A DNA stretch of 64,000 nt, taken from assembly GCA_020630575.1 (NCBI GenBank), contig JAHDBD010000004.1, positions 184,046-248,045 on the forward strand. Reading direction: 5' to 3'. The translations under genes were made by a program, and so were the position numbers. A model generated the notes under the pieces. It searched no databases and had not been told where the DNA came from. It saw nothing but the letters and a program-made list of their open reading frames with translations. This stretch comes from Bernardetia sp. Lineage in GTDB: Bacteria; Bacteroidota; Bacteroidia; Cytophagales; Bernardetiaceae. Positions within the stretch are counted from its first letter, which is position 1. Every line of letters starts with the position of its first letter. This document shows positions 1 to 10,233 of the stretch, piece by piece.

Positions 1-2
1 AC

Positions 3-485
3 CTAGACCAAAATAATATTACTATCCGAACACCTGATAACAAATTGCGTTCTTATAATGCTTCACAAGTAGAACAGTTTTGGATTGAGGACGAACTTCA
101 AAAACGGGTTCGTTATTTTTACTCTCTTCCTCAGATTACCAAAGATGACTATAGAGTTCTTTATTTTTTTGAATTATTGACTGAAGGAAAAATTACCCTT
201 CTTTGTAGAGAAAATTTTGTAGTAAAGCAAGTAGGTTACTATTCGCCTTATATGTGGGGAGGTTGGACAAATGGAGGAAGTTATGTAGTTCAAGAAGATG
301 ATTATTTTTTATTAAATAATGAAGGAAATGTAGTGGATGTAGAGGAAGATAGAGAAGCAATTATGAATATTTTTGGAAAGAAAAAAGACGTAATGGAACT
401 TTATTTAATAGACCACAACAACAAACTGCGTAATAGAGAAGATTTATTACAGATGATTCGTTATTACAATGAGGTTTATAAATAG
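3..485 (+). CDS. 5'-truncated hypothetical protein
   Basis: The frame is open from the left edge of the window, so the real start lies outside it; the first in-window start-like codon (TTG at 45) has no special support. About 160 residues are visible, ending in a TAG at 483. The visible part is rich in aromatic and charged residues. A short motif with DNKLR or NNKLR recurs near both ends of the visible part, followed by an acidic stretch. I recognise no catalytic motif, signal peptide or membrane segment in the visible part. Function unknown. Confidence 0.6.
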   Translation, partial: LDQNNITIRTPDNKLRSYNASQVEQFWIEDELQKRVRYFYSLPQITKDDYRVLYFFELLTEGKITLLCRENFVVKQVGYYSPYMWGGWTNGGSYVVQEDDYFLLNNEGNVVDVEEDREAIMNIFGKKKDVMELYLIDHNNKLRNREDLLQMIRYYNEVYK

Positions 486-537
486 TAATTTTAGACTTAT
501 TTTTTGATAATTTACTGAATTAAAGGCTTTTTGATTC

Positions 538-567
538 TTGTAATTTGGAATAAAATGTTTAATTTTG
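538..567 (+). promoter_or_regulatory. Bacteroidota-type promoter of rpmE2
   Basis: TAATTTTG at 560-567 fits the Bacteroidota -7 consensus TAnnTTTG, and a TTG at 538-540 lies 19 bp upstream as the -33 element. It would give a leader of about 100 nt before the ATG at 675. That leader contains a small hairpin (GTAAG at about 635 with CTTAC at about 652), a possible site for L31 autoregulation, which is inference only. Confidence 0.5.
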
Positions 568-674
568 CAGTTCGTTTTTTAGAGTTTTGTAGTTTTACAC
601 GCTCTAATTAGAAAAATTTAAATTAAATTTATAGGGTAAGTGGCGCAATCCTCTTACATTAAACTGTTTATAAA

Positions 675-974
675 ATGAAAAAAGAAATTCACCCAGATTA
701 TCGTGAAGTAGTATTTTTAGATACTTCAAGCGACTACAAATTTTTGACTCGTTCTACTATCCTTACAAAAGATACTATCACTTGGGAAGATGGAAAAGAG
801 TATCCATTAGTTAAAGTAGAGGTTAGTTCTGCATCTCACCCGTTCTATACAGGTGGAAAAGGAAACTTTGGACGTACTACTGGACGTGTTGAGCGTTTCA
901 ATCGTCGTTATAAGCGTACTGATAAAAATGCAGAAGCACAAGTAGAAACAACCGAAGAGTCTACTGAAAAGTAA
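675..974 (+). CDS. rpmE2: 50S ribosomal protein L31 type B
   Basis: This is the large-subunit ribosomal protein L31, which helps bridge the two ribosomal subunits. It begins [16 protein letters not shown] and has the conserved [11 protein letters not shown] and [10 protein letters not shown] blocks of the family. It lacks the CxxC pairs of the zinc-binding type A form, so it is the zinc-independent type B. A short acidic Glu/Thr-rich tail of about 18 residues extends the usual 80-residue protein. It stands alone, with its own promoter and a strong terminator straight after the stop. Confidence 0.97.
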   Translation: MKKEIHPDYREVVFLDTSSDYKFLTRSTILTKDTITWEDGKEYPLVKVEVSSASHPFYTGGKGNFGRTTGRVERFNRRYKRTDKNAEAQVETTEESTEK

Positions 975-995
975 TCTTTATTGTTCTTTAGCACT

Positions 996-1050
996 AAAAA
1001 AGCCTTCAAATTCTAAGTATTATTTAGAGTTTTGAAGGCTTTTTATTTTT
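996..1050. terminator. bidirectional terminator after rpmE2
   Basis: GCCTTCAAA (1002-1010) and TTTGAAGGC (1031-1039) form a stem with an A-run on the left and a T-run on the right, so it can stop transcription from both sides. It sits between rpmE2 (plus) and the convergent lipoprotein gene (minus). Confidence 0.85.
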
Positions 1051-1066
1051 AGAAAATTTTACTTTT

Positions 1067-1546
1067 TTATTTCTTCTTATAAGTAGTTACTGTCATTAAA
1101 CTATTAGAAGTATCTGTCAGTTTTAGAAGCTCTGGACACACATCTACATAATAGCTACGATCAGTATTTCCTGCATCTAACCAAACAAAACTAAATGCCC
1201 CTAAGGTAGTATCTGAAGAAGCAGTTATTCTATACTCCCAAATTCCTGTTGCTTGACCATTTTCAAGTTCTTCTACTGTTGCACCTAAGTTAAAGACTAA
1301 AGACATCGTTTTTTGGTCTGTCTCTGGCGTACTTACTACTTCACCATTTCTTGTTTGACGACGAGATTCTACCCATTCCCATCTACTTTCAGTAAGAATA
1401 GCATTTGCTTCTGCAACTTGACTAACTGAGTTTTCACAACTAATTATAGGTTCTACCTCTTCTTTATCATCTTTACACGCTACAACAGAAAGAAATATAA
1501 AAAATAGTAGTATAAAAGAAACGGAATAATTTATTGATTTTTTCAT
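1067..1546 (-). CDS. predicted lipoprotein of unknown function
   Basis: A 159-residue protein with a lysine start, a hydrophobic core and a lipobox-like SVVAC at about residue 24, followed by a charged KDDKEE run. It should therefore be a lipid-anchored envelope protein. The mature part contains an ESRWEWVES segment and a region resembling the small beta-rich lipocalin-like lipoproteins common in Bacteroidota, but I cannot assign a family. It lies downstream of the secreted M43 protease on the same strand, separated by a terminator hairpin, so it is probably transcribed on its own. Confidence 0.8.
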   Translation of the reverse strand: MKKSINYSVSFILLFFIFLSVVACKDDKEEVEPIISCENSVSQVAEANAILTESRWEWVESRRQTRNGEVVSTPETDQKTMSLVFNLGATVEELENGQATGIWEYRITASSDTTLGAFSFVWLDAGNTDRSYYVDVCPELLKLTDTSNSLMTVTTYKKK

Positions 1547-1640
1547 TTTTGTTTTAAATATTGGGGGATTGAAAATAAGGGAATAGCAAATAACATATTA
1601 AATAATAATGTTCAGAATAGTATTACTCAAAAGTTATAGC

Positions 1641-1690
1641 AAAAAAACACCTAACTACTAGAATAAACTAGGTTAGGCGTTTTTTATTTT
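1641..1690. terminator. terminator hairpin between protease and lipoprotein genes
   Basis: CCTAAC..CTAG (1650-1661) pairs with CTAGGTTAGG (1667-1676), leaving a two-base bulge. An A-run precedes it and a T-run follows it on the plus strand. On the minus strand it would end transcription of the protease gene that stops at 1740. Confidence 0.7.
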
Positions 1691-1739
1691 ATACAAAGAT
1701 AAATAATTTTACTTATTTATACTTGAATTATATTTTGAG

Positions 1740-4229
1740 TTACTCTTTGATAAATTTCATTGTTTCTATCTCACGACCATTATTAACGCTCAAGATATAC
1801 ATTCCTTTAGGAAGTTTTGAAACGTTGATAGAAGTTTCTTGAGAAGTAAGTGTAGTGTTTAAAACTCGTGCACCTGTTACACTGTAGATAACAACTTCTG
1901 ATTCTAAGCTAAAGTATCCTAAGCGAATATTCAATGTTTGGCTTGCAGGATTAGGGAATGCTACAAAAGCAACATCTCCATCTTTAGTTCCACCAACTCT
2001 AGCATCTTGAGCTCTATCATTATGATAAGCCATTGGAGAAGGATTGATTCTGTTTGTATTACCAATTACTACTGTATAATCTTCAACTTCACCATAAGAG
2101 AATGTTTCACAAGGAGTTGCATTTGCATTATATTTCATAGATACACGCATACGAGTAGAACCGTTTGCAGCAGAAGAAGGAATCGTGAATGAGCCACTTA
2201 CAGAAGAGCTTGTACTTCTTGTACGAGTATAAACTTTCTCGCCAGAGTCATCAAAATCGCCATCTTGATTATAATCTACCCAAACATCATATGCTTCGCT
2301 ATAAGTACGACTTGCCCACGCTGGAGTGATTGTGATTGTATAAGCAGTTCCTTTAGCAAATGTTGTAGAAAGATTTGTAAAGTCAGCATATCCACCATTT
2401 GCACCCGAGTTGTTGTTGATAGAACCAACTTGTACTCTTTGAATCCACTCATCAGAAACACTATTTCCTTTAGATGCACAGTAAGAAACAACTGGAGCAG
2501 AAGAAGTAGTTACAAAAGCACTAGAAGAGTATGCACTACTTACCGAACAGTTTGCACGAACTTGGAATTCATACTGAGTAGAAGCACTTGCACCAGTAAG
2601 ACCAAGAGAAGTAGAAGTAGAGTTAAGAACATTCCAAGAACCACCACCTGTACGAACACGAACATCATACGAAGTTGCACCTGATACAGAAGACCAAGAA
2701 GCTGTAAATGAAGAACTTGTTACAGAAGAAGACGATAAACCAGCAGGAACACCACAAGAAGGAGTAGAACCACTAGTGATATTTATAGTATAATCTTCAA
2801 CTTCACCATACGAGAATGTTTCACAAGAAGTTTGTGCGCCATTATATTTCATAGATACACGCATACGAGTAGAACCAGTTGGAGCATTTGAAGGAATAGC
2901 TAATGTTCCTGTACGAACAGCACTTGAAGCAGAACCAGCATCATAAACTAACTCACCTGCATCATCAAAATCATTATCTTTATTAAAATCAACCCATACT
3001 TTCCAGTATTCATTGTATGAAGTTCCAGAAAACCCAGGAGTAAGAGTAAGAGCATTAGAGCTTCCTTGAGAAAGAGTTACAGAATTAGAAGTAAAATCTG
3101 CATATCCACCATTAGCACCACTTGTTTTGTTTAAAGAACCAACTTTTACACCAGCAATCCACTCATCAGAAACACTATTTCCTTTAGATGCACAGTAAGA
3201 AGTTGTTGGAGGATTTGTTGTACCACCTGAAACTAAATCAGAACGAAAACCTGTAAGAACAGCACGCATACGAGATTTTTGACCTTCTGTGAACATATAC
3301 ATACAAGCATCGTTTGTATAATCCATATAGTTCATAAACATATCACTTGAAAAACCTCCGTTGTTAGAACAAGATTTTGAAGGATAAGAAGGGCAACCAC
3401 CATTTGAAGCTGCTGCAATAGGAGTGTCACTTACAAAGTCATCAGCTCCACAAGCACCATCTCCCCAAATATGACGAAGATTTAACCAGTGACCTACTTC
3501 GTGAGTTGTAGTACGACCTAAATTAAAAGGAGCGCCTACATTTCCAGTAGAACCAAAACCAGTAGTAAGGATTACAACACCATCAGTGTTTGCAGCACCA
3601 CTACCTGGAAACTGAGCATAACCCAAGATTCCACCACTCATATTACATACCCAAATATTTAAGTATTTTTGAGTATTCCAAGCATCTTTACCACCTTGAG
3701 AAGTAAATTTCATTGCATCATTTGTAGAGAAAGATGTTTTGCTAGTTTGAGTACGTGTAACACCTGTTGTAGGATTTCCATTAGGGTCAGTAGATGCTAA
3801 AACAAACTCTATTTCTGTATCAGCTACTGAACCAGCAAATTCAGAAGGTGTAAGTGTATAATCACTATTTGTTCTTCTAAAATCTTGATTCAATACATCA
3901 ATTTGAGATTGAATTTGTGCTTGACTCACATTCTGAGCTGAAGTATTATAAATTACGTGAACTACAACAGGAATTGTATAAACTGTAGCTTCTGTACGCT
4001 GATTTTTTTGATTTTGAATATAATTCTGCGTAAATGTTTCGATGTTACGCATTTTTTGTTTTGCTTCTGGGTTGATAGAAAGCAAACGCTCTAAGTTGTG
4101 GTCTGTAGTACAAGAACGACCATCTTTGTGACCATGTGAATCTTGAGCAAATGATGTTGAACTTGCAAGCATTCCTATGCCGAGTCCAAAGCTAAAAAGT
4201 GTGTGTTTGATTGTTTTTGTAAAAGTCAT
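1740..4229 (-). CDS. secreted M43-family zinc metalloprotease with GEVED repeats and type IX secretion domain
   Basis: An 829-residue exported protease. Residues 1-28 are a signal peptide ending SFA|Q. The catalytic domain (about 80-330) is of the pappalysin/cytophagalysin M43 type: the zinc site [11 protein letters not shown] is at 243-253, and the Met-turn is in the [16 protein letters not shown] region. The family motif HExxHxxGxxH has Asn in place of Gly here. Two GEVED-type beta domains (about 345-487 and 585-725, each ending [10 protein letters not shown]) flank a fibronectin type III domain. Residues from about 757 form a type IX sorting domain ([13 protein letters not shown], then GMYILSV). 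It should pass the outer membrane and act outside the cell on proteins. It appears monocistronic. Confidence 0.93.
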   Translation of the reverse strand: MTFTKTIKHTLFSFGLGIGMLASSTSFAQDSHGHKDGRSCTTDHNLERLLSINPEAKQKMRNIETFTQNYIQNQKNQRTEATVYTIPVVVHVIYNTSAQNVSQAQIQSQIDVLNQDFRRTNSDYTLTPSEFAGSVADTEIEFVLASTDPNGNPTTGVTRTQTSKTSFSTNDAMKFTSQGGKDAWNTQKYLNIWVCNMSGGILGYAQFPGSGAANTDGVVILTTGFGSTGNVGAPFNLGRTTTHEVGHWLNLRHIWGDGACGADDFVSDTPIAAASNGGCPSYPSKSCSNNGGFSSDMFMNYMDYTNDACMYMFTEGQKSRMRAVLTGFRSDLVSGGTTNPPTTSYCASKGNSVSDEWIAGVKVGSLNKTSGANGGYADFTSNSVTLSQGSSNALTLTPGFSGTSYNEYWKVWVDFNKDNDFDDAGELVYDAGSASSAVRTGTLAIPSNAPTGSTRMRVSMKYNGAQTSCETFSYGEVEDYTINITSGSTPSCGVPAGLSSSSVTSSSFTASWSSVSGATSYDVRVRTGGGSWNVLNSTSTSLGLTGASASTQYEFQVRANCSVSSAYSSSAFVTTSSAPVVSYCASKGNSVSDEWIQRVQVGSINNNSGANGGYADFTNLSTTFAKGTAYTITITPAWASRTYSEAYDVWVDYNQDGDFDDSGEKVYTRTRSTSSSVSGSFTIPSSAANGSTRMRVSMKYNANATPCETFSYGEVEDYTVVIGNTNRINPSPMAYHNDRAQDARVGGTKDGDVAFVAFPNPASQTLNIRLGYFSLESEVVIYSVTGARVLNTTLTSQETSINVSKLPKGMYILSVNNGREIETMKFIKE

Positions 4230-5107
4230 TGTATATCTATAAAAGTGTTAAAGGGGAAATGAATTTATTAATTAGATTGTGTTAAATCCTTAATTAAACC
4301 TTACTCTTGAAAGGTGTTGCAAACATACGACGCTTTTTTAGAAAAACAAAATTCTGCCAAATCATTTTTTAACAACACAAAACACACCAAAAACACACAA
4401 AACCAAATATTTAAAACAAAAACAACCACTTAAACCAAATAATATTCTTAATTATTTGTATATAACACAACATTCCAAATAATATTTTATATTGAATAAT
4501 CTAAATTTAACCAAAATAAATTTCATTTTTTTTAAAAAAATCAAAATTTTAAACTTTTTAGATAAAAAACATACTCAAATTGGTAGAGTTGCTCTCAAAA
4601 AACACCTCTAAATGCAACAAGGTTGCAACAAAAACGCAACTTTTTTTAGTTAATCTCGTAAAGCAATTTCTATAACTTACTGAATGACATTATACAGATA
4701 GCTACAATCACAAAAAACAATACTTCTCAGCTAAACTTTATAGTATACATTTTATTCTAAAAATAGTTGCTAAGGGCTTGCTCAATTATTGGTAAACATG
4801 AGTTCTATTTTTACTTCATCTGTTGGTCTGTTGTACAAAATTGTTTGGTTGTTGGTGTCACTTCGCTAACATCAGCAACAGTATTGTGGAATTTCTACTT
4901 ACTTTTTCAAAAAAATCAATGTTAAATTCATTCATAAATAAAAAAAATGCTCAAATTTAGATTCGATTGACATAACTACGTAATATCAGTAATTTATTCT
5001 CATTCTTTTTTTAGTATATTTGCAGTTGATTTTATCAGATTTTGATCTAATCTTTTTTCTTATTGTCTTTTGTTATATTAATTGTCAATCCGTTTATTTT
5101 TATTGCT
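4230..5107. other. 878-bp intergenic region with one palindromic element
   Basis: No credible coding frame is present between the protease (minus) and accA (plus). The first half is a very A-rich stretch that should hold the protease promoter. At 4850-4880 lies an imperfect palindrome (TGTTGgTG with CAgCAACA) around a loop containing CTTCGCTAA. The accA promoter is at the right end. Confidence 0.6.
5015..5022 (+). promoter_or_regulatory. -7 promoter element of accA
   Basis: TATATTTG matches TAnnTTTG exactly. It is 85 bp upstream of the chosen ATG at 5108, so transcription should begin near 5029. No clear -33 TTG is seen. Confidence 0.5.
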
Positions 5108-6076
5108 ATGTTGTTAGATTTTGAAAAGCCCATTTTTGAATTAGAAGAAAAACTACAGGAAACAAAGAGTCTTGCTGCCAAAAATAATATGGATGTGAGT
5201 CAGGCTGTAAAATTATTAGAAGACCGTATAGTTCATTTAAAAAAAGAAACTTTCAAAAATCTTACTCGTTGGCAACGTGTACAACTTTCTCGTCATCCAG
5301 ACCGTCCTTATACACTTGATTATATTGCTCACTTAACTGATGACTTTGTGGAATTACACGGAGATAGAGGTTTTGGTGATGACAAAGCTATGATTGGAGG
5401 TATTGCTCAAATTGATGGACAGTCTGTAATGATTATTGGACAACAAAAGGGACGAAATACCAAACAAAGACAATATCGTAATTTTGGAATGGCAAACCCA
5501 GAAGGATACCGTAAAGCATTGCGTTTGATGCAACTTGCAAATAAATTTGGAATGCCAATTCTTACACTTATAGATACTCCAGGTGCTTATCCTGGTATAG
5601 AAGCCGAAGAGCGAGGGCAAGGAGAGGCAATTGCAAGAAACTTGAAAGAAATGTTTTTATTAGATGTTCCTGTTATTTGTATTGTTATTGGTGAAGGAGC
5701 TTCGGGTGGTGCGCTTGGTATTGCGATTGGAGACAGAGTTTGTATGCTTGAAAATACATGGTATTCTGTTATTTCTCCTGAATCTTGTTCATCTATTTTG
5801 TGGCGTAGTTGGGATTACAAAGAACAAGCTGCAAGTGCATTACGACTTACTTCTTTAGATATGCACAAATTTGGTTTGATTGATAGAATAATTGAAGAAC
5901 CTCTAGGTGGAGCACATCGTCATCAAGAAGAAACAATGCACATTGTAAAAAAAGCCGTTTTAGAAATGATAGAGGAGCTTTCAAAACTAGATAGCAAGAC
6001 ATTAAAACAACAACGCACAGAGAAATTCTCTAAAATGGGTGAGTTTGAAGAAGCACAAATAAATAAGGCTAGTTAA
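5108..6076 (+). CDS. accA: acetyl-CoA carboxylase carboxyltransferase subunit alpha
   Basis: AccA joins AccD to transfer the carboxyl group from biotin carboxyl carrier protein to acetyl-CoA, giving malonyl-CoA for fatty acid synthesis in the cytoplasm. The 322-residue protein starts [16 protein letters not shown], the usual AccA N-terminus. The frame is open upstream to a TTG at 5063, but the ATG at 5108 fits the family better. It has the crotonase-fold carboxyltransferase core with [18 protein letters not shown] and the oxyanion-site [11 protein letters not shown]. Its length is normal for the family. The partner accD is not in the window, as is common in Bacteroidota. Confidence 0.97.
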   Translation: MLLDFEKPIFELEEKLQETKSLAAKNNMDVSQAVKLLEDRIVHLKKETFKNLTRWQRVQLSRHPDRPYTLDYIAHLTDDFVELHGDRGFGDDKAMIGGIAQIDGQSVMIIGQQKGRNTKQRQYRNFGMANPEGYRKALRLMQLANKFGMPILTLIDTPGAYPGIEAEERGQGEAIARNLKEMFLLDVPVICIVIGEGASGGALGIAIGDRVCMLENTWYSVISPESCSSILWRSWDYKEQAASALRLTSLDMHKFGLIDRIIEEPLGGAHRHQEETMHIVKKAVLEMIEELSKLDSKTLKQQRTEKFSKMGEFEEAQINKAS

Positions 6077-6182
6077 GGAGAAATAGTATAACCTACAAAG
6101 GGAAGATATATCAATAATGAGTATATGATTTTATCCAGTTTCTAATAAATTAGGATTAAAACTAAAGCCAAATACAAACGAA

Positions 6183-6704
6183 ATGAAAAAGTTGCAAAAT
6201 TTTCATTCTCATAATTGGAATCTTAACCAACGAACTTATGTCTTGCCCTTTGAAAAAAGCCGTTTGCTTACTTATATAAAACAGCTAACAAAACCTTATG
6301 GAGATAAACCAAAACGCAAAAAAGATTATGAGCGTTACCGTTTTACAGGTAAAATAGAAAAAAATAAATTTCGCCTCTCAAGAACAGTTCTAGAACCCAA
6401 TAATTTTTTGAGTATTGCAGAAGGAACAATCGAATCAACTTCGAAGGGTTGTTTTATTCAAATCAAATACAAAACATTCAAATTCACTAGAATACTTATT
6501 TGGTTTTGGGGAGTTTTAGGTCTTTGCCTGACTTTATATTTTAGTTTTTATAAAATAAATGTTCTCTACGGCATTTTAGCAGGTATTTTTACGTTGGCTC
6601 ATACGGCTGTTTGTATTTTGAGTATTCAAAGACAAAAAAAAATACTAGAAGATATTTTTGATGAAGTATTCAATTCATATAATGATAATGAATTTTTGAA
6701 TTAA
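6183..6704 (+). CDS. hypothetical membrane protein
   Basis: A 173-residue protein of unknown function. The first about 95 residues are basic and hydrophilic. They are followed by two hydrophobic segments (about 99-121 and 125-147), and then a short acidic tail ending DNEFLN. With two spans, both ends should lie on the cytoplasmic side. It follows accA by about 106 bp on the same strand without a terminator between, so co-transcription is possible, but the link to fatty acid synthesis is not supported by sequence. Confidence 0.7.
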   Translation: MKKLQNFHSHNWNLNQRTYVLPFEKSRLLTYIKQLTKPYGDKPKRKKDYERYRFTGKIEKNKFRLSRTVLEPNNFLSIAEGTIESTSKGCFIQIKYKTFKFTRILIWFWGVLGLCLTLYFSFYKINVLYGILAGIFTLAHTAVCILSIQRQKKILEDIFDEVFNSYNDNEFLN

Positions 6705-6715
6705 CTTTTATTCTT

Positions 6716-6750
6716 AAAAAAAAAGGAAGTTATTTCAAACTTCCTTTTAT
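6716..6750. terminator. bidirectional terminator
   Basis: GGAAGTT and AACTTCC (6725-6744) form a perfect short hairpin, with an A-run to the left and T-rich DNA to the right. It separates the plus-strand membrane protein from the convergent acyl-CoA-synthetase fusion gene. Confidence 0.75.
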
Positions 6751-6794
6751 CAGTATTTAATATTTCTAGATTTAAATATGAATAAATACTCAAC

Positions 6795-9700
6795 TTACTC
6801 CTCTTCATCATTTGTATCTTCACTATCAAAAACATTTTGAATATAGAGTGAAGCCTTTACTGTTCCTTCGTCAGAATTATATTCCATTACGAAACCTAAT
6901 TTTTCACAAATCCTTCTCATGGCTCTATTTTCTGACAAAATATCGGCTGTTAATAGTTCTATTCCTTCACTACGACATACTTCGACAGCTCTATTCAAAA
7001 GCTCAAAACCTAGTCCTTCACCTTGATAACCATCAACGATAGTCATTCCAAATTCGGCTTCTTTTGTTCCATGCACCTTTATTATTCGGATTGCTCCTAT
7101 AATTTCGTTTTGAGTAGTATTTGTATTTAGTAGCTCTTCTTTCTCTTTTTCTATAATAAGTGTAATTTGTCGGTCATAATCAGCAAAACAAATTCTTGAA
7201 AGTCTTTCATGAGATGTTCTTTGGTCAAGACTAACAGCATGAAAGAATCTAAAATAAACACTTTGAGGAGAGAGTTTTTTGTGAAACTCTGCCATTGAAG
7301 GTTCGTCTTCTGGGCGAATAGGACGAATCAAAACTTGCTGTTTACTTTTTGGTAAAATCCATTTTTCTTCATATTCTGAAGGGTAAGGACGAATTGCTAA
7401 ACGAATGAGTTCTTTTCCTTTTACTTCATTAGGTTGCAAAATCATGACAGCATCAAGAATCGAAACTCCATCTGCACGAGAAACGGAAATCGGGTTAAGA
7501 TAAATTTCTTTTATAAAAGGTTGCTCAATAATCAATTGACTAAAACGAACCATTGATTGCTCTAAAAGTACCAAAGTAGGTTCATGTAAATCTTCTGTTT
7601 GTACAAGGTTTTTAAAAATTGTTGTTTGTTCTATTGCTCTTCTTGCTAAAGTAGCATTGAGAGGAGGCAAAGCAACAGCTCTATCTTGATAATATTGTAA
7701 TGACTTTCCACCATTTCCAAAGAAAATAATAGATCCAAATTGTACATCGACTTTGCTTCCCATTAACATTTCAATAGAATCATGTGTGTTCATTTCTTGA
7801 ACAGTTACACCCAAAAATTCATTAGGACTTACCCGCTCTTCTATATTTTTCTTAATTTCTTGATAGGCACTTCTAACTGCTTGTTCCTCTTTAAGATACA
7901 GACGCACTCCACCCACTTCACTCTTATTAATAATAGAGTAAGAGTGAACTTTCAAAACAACTGGCTTTCCTATTGCTTTTGCTTGTTGCCATGCTTCATC
8001 TTCTGAAAGAGCCAAACGAGTATCAACAATAGGCAAATTATAGGCTGCCAAAATCAACTTTGCTTCCCATTCTGTCAAAATTGTACGTCCTTCTAATCTT
8101 GCATTTGCTATAATTTGAGTTACTGCCACTCTATTTGGTGGATTTTTTTTCATTGAATCCGAAATACGAGGCGTTTGATAAATTCCTTTCAAATTATAGG
8201 CATATTTCCACAAATAATTGAAAATATGTGCTGCTGCATCAGGATATTGAAAATTAGGAATTCCAGCTTTCGAAAGTAATTTTCGTCCTTCTTTTGTTGT
8301 GTCTCCTCCCATCCAACTAACTAACAAAGGTTTCTTTTTGAGAGAAGCAAAACGCAATAAGTTTTTGGCTGTTTCAGTAGGTTTACTAACTGCTTGAGGA
8401 GCAAGAATTACCAAAAGCCCATCGATAGCTGTATCTTCTAATAAAACTTCAGTAGCTTTTTCATAGAGTTCAGGCGTAGCAAACTGATGTAAATCTAAAG
8501 GGTTTTCATACACCCAACCTTTAGGTAGAAATTCAGAAAGTGCTTCAATTGTTTTCTCTGAAAGTTTTCCCAACTGCCCACCACCTTTTGTGAGCATGGC
8601 TGTTGCAAGCTGTGCTGGTGCATTTGCATTGGTTAGAATGGCTAAATTCTTTCCTTTTGGACGAGGTTGTTTAGAAATTACTTCTACCATAAAAAATACT
8701 TCTGCCATTGTATCAACACGAAGCATTCCCGAACGACGAAAAGCAGCATTAAAAATTAAGTCTTCATCTATTTCAAAACGAATAGGAGAAACTGCTTGAC
8801 TAGAACTATCATTTTCTATTTGTTGTCTTTTACCTGTTTTGAGTACAATAATGGGCTTTGAATAAGAAACTTCTTTAGCTGCTGACAAAAAAGAACGAGC
8901 ATAATTGATTGTTTCCATATATAAAACAATTGCCTTTGTTCTTGTGTCATCACCCAGATAATGAATTACGTCTCCCCAACTAATGTCAATCATTCCACCA
9001 ATCGAAACAAAAGCACTAAAACCTACATTCTGACTATTGCCCCAATCTAAAACACCTTCTCCCATTGCTCCACTTTGAGAAACAAAACCAATACTTCCTT
9101 CTTTTGGTCTTTGATTGGAAAAAGTAGCAAACAAATTGAGATGAGGACGTATAAAACCGATAGAGTTTGTACCAATGACACGAACACCAGATTTTCTTGC
9201 TTCTAATAATACTTCGGCTTCAAATTCTTCTCCTTTTTCACCTGTTTCTCTAAACCCTGCTGAAAGAACAAGTGCATTTTTTACATTGGCTTGTCCACAT
9301 TCTCTGATTATTTCGGCAACTGTTTTGGCAGGCGTAATGATAATTGCTAAATCTATAAACTCATCTATATCTTCAATTCTTTTATAACAAACAGAACCAT
9401 TAATTTCTTCGTACTTTGGATTAACAGGAAACACCTCTCCTTTGTAATCTAATAAAGTTAAGTTTTCGAATAATCTTTTTCCTAAAGAGCTCTCTCTTTT
9501 ACTTGCTCCAATAACTGCAATAGTTTTGGGATGAAAAAGAGCTTCCATTTTACTTTTATCGTAAGAAGGATGAAAATGATGTGCCGAAACGCCTTCGCCC
9601 CAAGAGCGAATACCTTCCAAAACTCGTTCTAAAATACGTTGAAAAGAATGCTGCATGACAGTTTGGATTCCGATAGCCAATTGATTGGCTAGGTAATTAT

Positions 9701-9848
9701 AATTTCTTTTTAAAGGTAGAAAAGAATTTGGTTTTTTAGGGTTATTTATCTCAAAAATATTTATTTTATTTTGAGATGATCTTAATGATTTAGATGATTT
9801 AACTTCCTTCCTTTTCGAATCTTTATTACTCAAATATACAACAGGCAT
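6795..9848 (-). CDS. acetate-CoA ligase (ADP-forming)-like / GNAT acetyltransferase fusion
   Basis: A 1017-residue fusion. Domain order: CoA-binding Rossmann domain (about 103-230, LFHPKTIAVIGASKRE), succinyl-CoA-ligase-like domains (to about 560, GFVSQSGAMGEG), ATP-grasp domain (about 590-810, FFGNGG and LPPLNATLARR) and C-terminal GNAT domain (about 840-1005, RPIRPEDEPSMAEF and GYQGEGLGFELL). This architecture matches Pat-type protein acetyltransferases, which acetylate lysines of metabolic enzymes such as acetyl-CoA synthetase; whether the ligase part is active is unknown. The first 100 residues are low-complexity and outside the family. A TATATTTG element on the minus strand (9831-9838) lies inside this leader, so translation may really start at Met65 (codon 9654-9656). 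Confidence 0.88.
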   Translation of the reverse strand: MPVVYLSNKDSKRKEVKSSKSLRSSQNKINIFEINNPKKPNSFLPLKRNYNYLANQLAIGIQTVMQHSFQRILERVLEGIRSWGEGVSAHHFHPSYDKSKMEALFHPKTIAVIGASKRESSLGKRLFENLTLLDYKGEVFPVNPKYEEINGSVCYKRIEDIDEFIDLAIIITPAKTVAEIIRECGQANVKNALVLSAGFRETGEKGEEFEAEVLLEARKSGVRVIGTNSIGFIRPHLNLFATFSNQRPKEGSIGFVSQSGAMGEGVLDWGNSQNVGFSAFVSIGGMIDISWGDVIHYLGDDTRTKAIVLYMETINYARSFLSAAKEVSYSKPIIVLKTGKRQQIENDSSSQAVSPIRFEIDEDLIFNAAFRRSGMLRVDTMAEVFFMVEVISKQPRPKGKNLAILTNANAPAQLATAMLTKGGGQLGKLSEKTIEALSEFLPKGWVYENPLDLHQFATPELYEKATEVLLEDTAIDGLLVILAPQAVSKPTETAKNLLRFASLKKKPLLVSWMGGDTTKEGRKLLSKAGIPNFQYPDAAAHIFNYLWKYAYNLKGIYQTPRISDSMKKNPPNRVAVTQIIANARLEGRTILTEWEAKLILAAYNLPIVDTRLALSEDEAWQQAKAIGKPVVLKVHSYSIINKSEVGGVRLYLKEEQAVRSAYQEIKKNIEERVSPNEFLGVTVQEMNTHDSIEMLMGSKVDVQFGSIIFFGNGGKSLQYYQDRAVALPPLNATLARRAIEQTTIFKNLVQTEDLHEPTLVLLEQSMVRFSQLIIEQPFIKEIYLNPISVSRADGVSILDAVMILQPNEVKGKELIRLAIRPYPSEYEEKWILPKSKQQVLIRPIRPEDEPSMAEFHKKLSPQSVYFRFFHAVSLDQRTSHERLSRICFADYDRQITLIIEKEKEELLNTNTTQNEIIGAIRIIKVHGTKEAEFGMTIVDGYQGEGLGFELLNRAVEVCRSEGIELLTADILSENRAMRRICEKLGFVMEYNSDEGTVKASLYIQNVFDSEDTNDEEE

Positions 9849-10233
9849 CTGTAAAAAATGTAATGTAAACAGATAAAAATTAATGAAAATTGCTATTTGT
9901 GAGTGTTTTGTGTATGTTTTGTATTCCTATCAAGAAACCAAATTTAATTGGTTGCTACTGTGTGCTTGCTACTTTGTTTTATAAAAAGTTGTTAAAAAAT
10001 GACCATTAGTCATATTAAGACTTTTTTTTTAAATCAAATAGAAAAAACCTTACGCTCATTTTTTATAGGTAAATATAGTTACTCTCAGACTTTATTCAAT
10101 TAAAGTTATATTTTTTTGAATTTTTTGACTGCTTTTACTACTTATAAAGTTAGAAACGCTATTTTTGCAAATAAGTTTTGTTTGCCGTACAAAAAACGTG
10201 TAAATTAATTATTAACAAATTACTACCAAAAAA
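9849..10233. other. divergent 385-bp intergenic region
   Basis: No gene is seen. It holds the upstream regions of the minus-strand fusion gene and of the plus-strand MarR gene. TATTTTTG at 10160-10167 matches the TAnnTTTG -7 element and would serve the MarR gene with a leader of about 60 nt. Confidence 0.55.

Noticed and set aside
1938..2684. Plus-strand frames inside the M43 protease
   Set aside because: They are antisense to the repetitive Ser/Thr-rich GEVED and FN3 regions; their Cys/Arg-rich content is typical of shadow frames.
4850..4880. Second copy of the T-loop insert seen in the tRNA array
   Set aside because: It shares only a short AGCGAAG-like core in reverse and does not match the rest of the insert; treated as a separate palindrome.
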